From Blastococcus sp. TF02-09 (GTDB taxonomy: Bacteria; Actinomycetota; Actinomycetes; Mycobacteriales; Geodermatophilaceae): a stretch of DNA of 64,000 nucleotides. The stretch spans positions 1 to 64,000 of the forward strand of contig NZ_QOHH01000007.1 of assembly GCF_003319105.1 (NCBI RefSeq), read 5' to 3'. Below are positions 63,569-64,000 of this stretch, piece after piece (positions within the stretch are counted from its first letter, which is position 1; every line of letters begins with the position of its first letter). A model generated the notes under the pieces. That model was not told the DNA's origin and searched no databases. It worked only from the letters and a program-made list of their open reading frames with translations. The position numbers and the translations under genes were made by a program.

Positions 63569-64000
63569 CAGCCCTCCCTCCACCTTGGTGGGAACGAGGT
63601 GCGAGATACCTCGCCGCCGCCGATCACGCGGCGGTACAGCTACACCGGGCACCACTGAGGACCACCGAGGAGACACCGAAACCACCGTTCGCCAGAAGCG
63701 TCACGTCCGCGCCGCTCCGACAGCCACGAGGACAAAGCGGAATGTAGGGGTCGCAGGCTCGCGGCAGTAGCCCGATTCACACTGAAAAAAAGGGCTGCAC
63801 TCCCATGAGCAACTTGCGCCCCAGGCGGCACACAGGCCCCTTGTGCAGCCTCGGATGCTGCAGACCGGGGGCGCTGAACCCTTCGCAGAAAAGAGTCCCG
63901 CTGGCTCGAGAAAGTTGACTGTGCCTCTGGTGACGCAGTCACCCAGGCACATACGTCAAGGGAATTGCATCGGGGGAGGGTCGCCTGAAGTGGTGTAGAT
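63569..64000. other. no gene supported
   Basis: The last 430 bases hold only short frames without codon bias. They probably contain the promoter of the RHS gene. The downstream neighbour is outside the window. Confidence 0.5.

Noticed and set aside
63640-63952. Minus-strand frames of 83-100 residues at the window end
   Set aside because: No codon bias, no ribosome site and no recognisable features.

Overview
High-GC DNA with GTG/ATG starts, frequent ATGA/GTGA gene overlaps, the chromosomal order prfB-ftsE-ftsX-smpB near ssrA, an actinobacterial tmRNA tag (ADSNQRDFALAA) and a TadA-B-C/TadE pilus locus together suggest an actinobacterium, probably of the Geodermatophilaceae type (Blastococcus/Modestobacter/Geodermatophilus-like). 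The family level is inference.

Region 1 (1 to about 20,430) is an integrated genomic island. Its outer end lies left of the window. Cargo first: a three-gene leftward operon of a PaeR7I/XhoI-type methyltransferase and restriction enzyme plus a PHP-ATPase of the TrlF type (411-5439); a stand-alone receiver protein lacking its phospho-acceptor Asp; two small proteins with HEPN-like RNxxxH or KNPxxH motifs; an XRE regulator; an IS3 element with an odd 3' end; several small unknown proteins; and a TetR regulator. Then a mobility module (12,978-20,548): small membrane proteins, a VirD4/TraD-like ATPase, a replication-relaxation protein, an ArdA-like antirestriction protein, an XRE plus ImmA-type protease pair, and a serine recombinase whose frame runs into the 3' end of ssrA, the evident insertion target.

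Region 2 (20,433-46,000) is ordinary chromosome: ssrA, a DASS anion transporter, a SCO6745-like protein, a VOC protein, an amidohydrolase, a quinone oxidoreductase, smpB, an acyl-CoA dehydrogenase, ftsX, ftsE, prfB, cutA, a GNAT enzyme, helR, a TAT-exported multicopper oxidase, a YihY protein, a secreted lipase, lipoproteins, a fused double ABC exporter, a phosphotriesterase-like hydrolase and an acyl-CoA ligase.

Region 3 (46,000-64,000) is unstable. An aminoglycoside-phosphotransferase-like gene is frameshifted. A membrane gene, tadB and the RHS gene each carry one in-frame stop that a single C-to-T change would explain. The Tad locus is flanked by a mosaic of tadE, tadA and possible capsid fragments around a HEPN gene. 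An IS5 element truncates a restriction-type gene. A 6.7-kb RHS/YD-repeat gene ends in an unrecognised 126-residue toxin-like domain, followed by a likely immunity gene.
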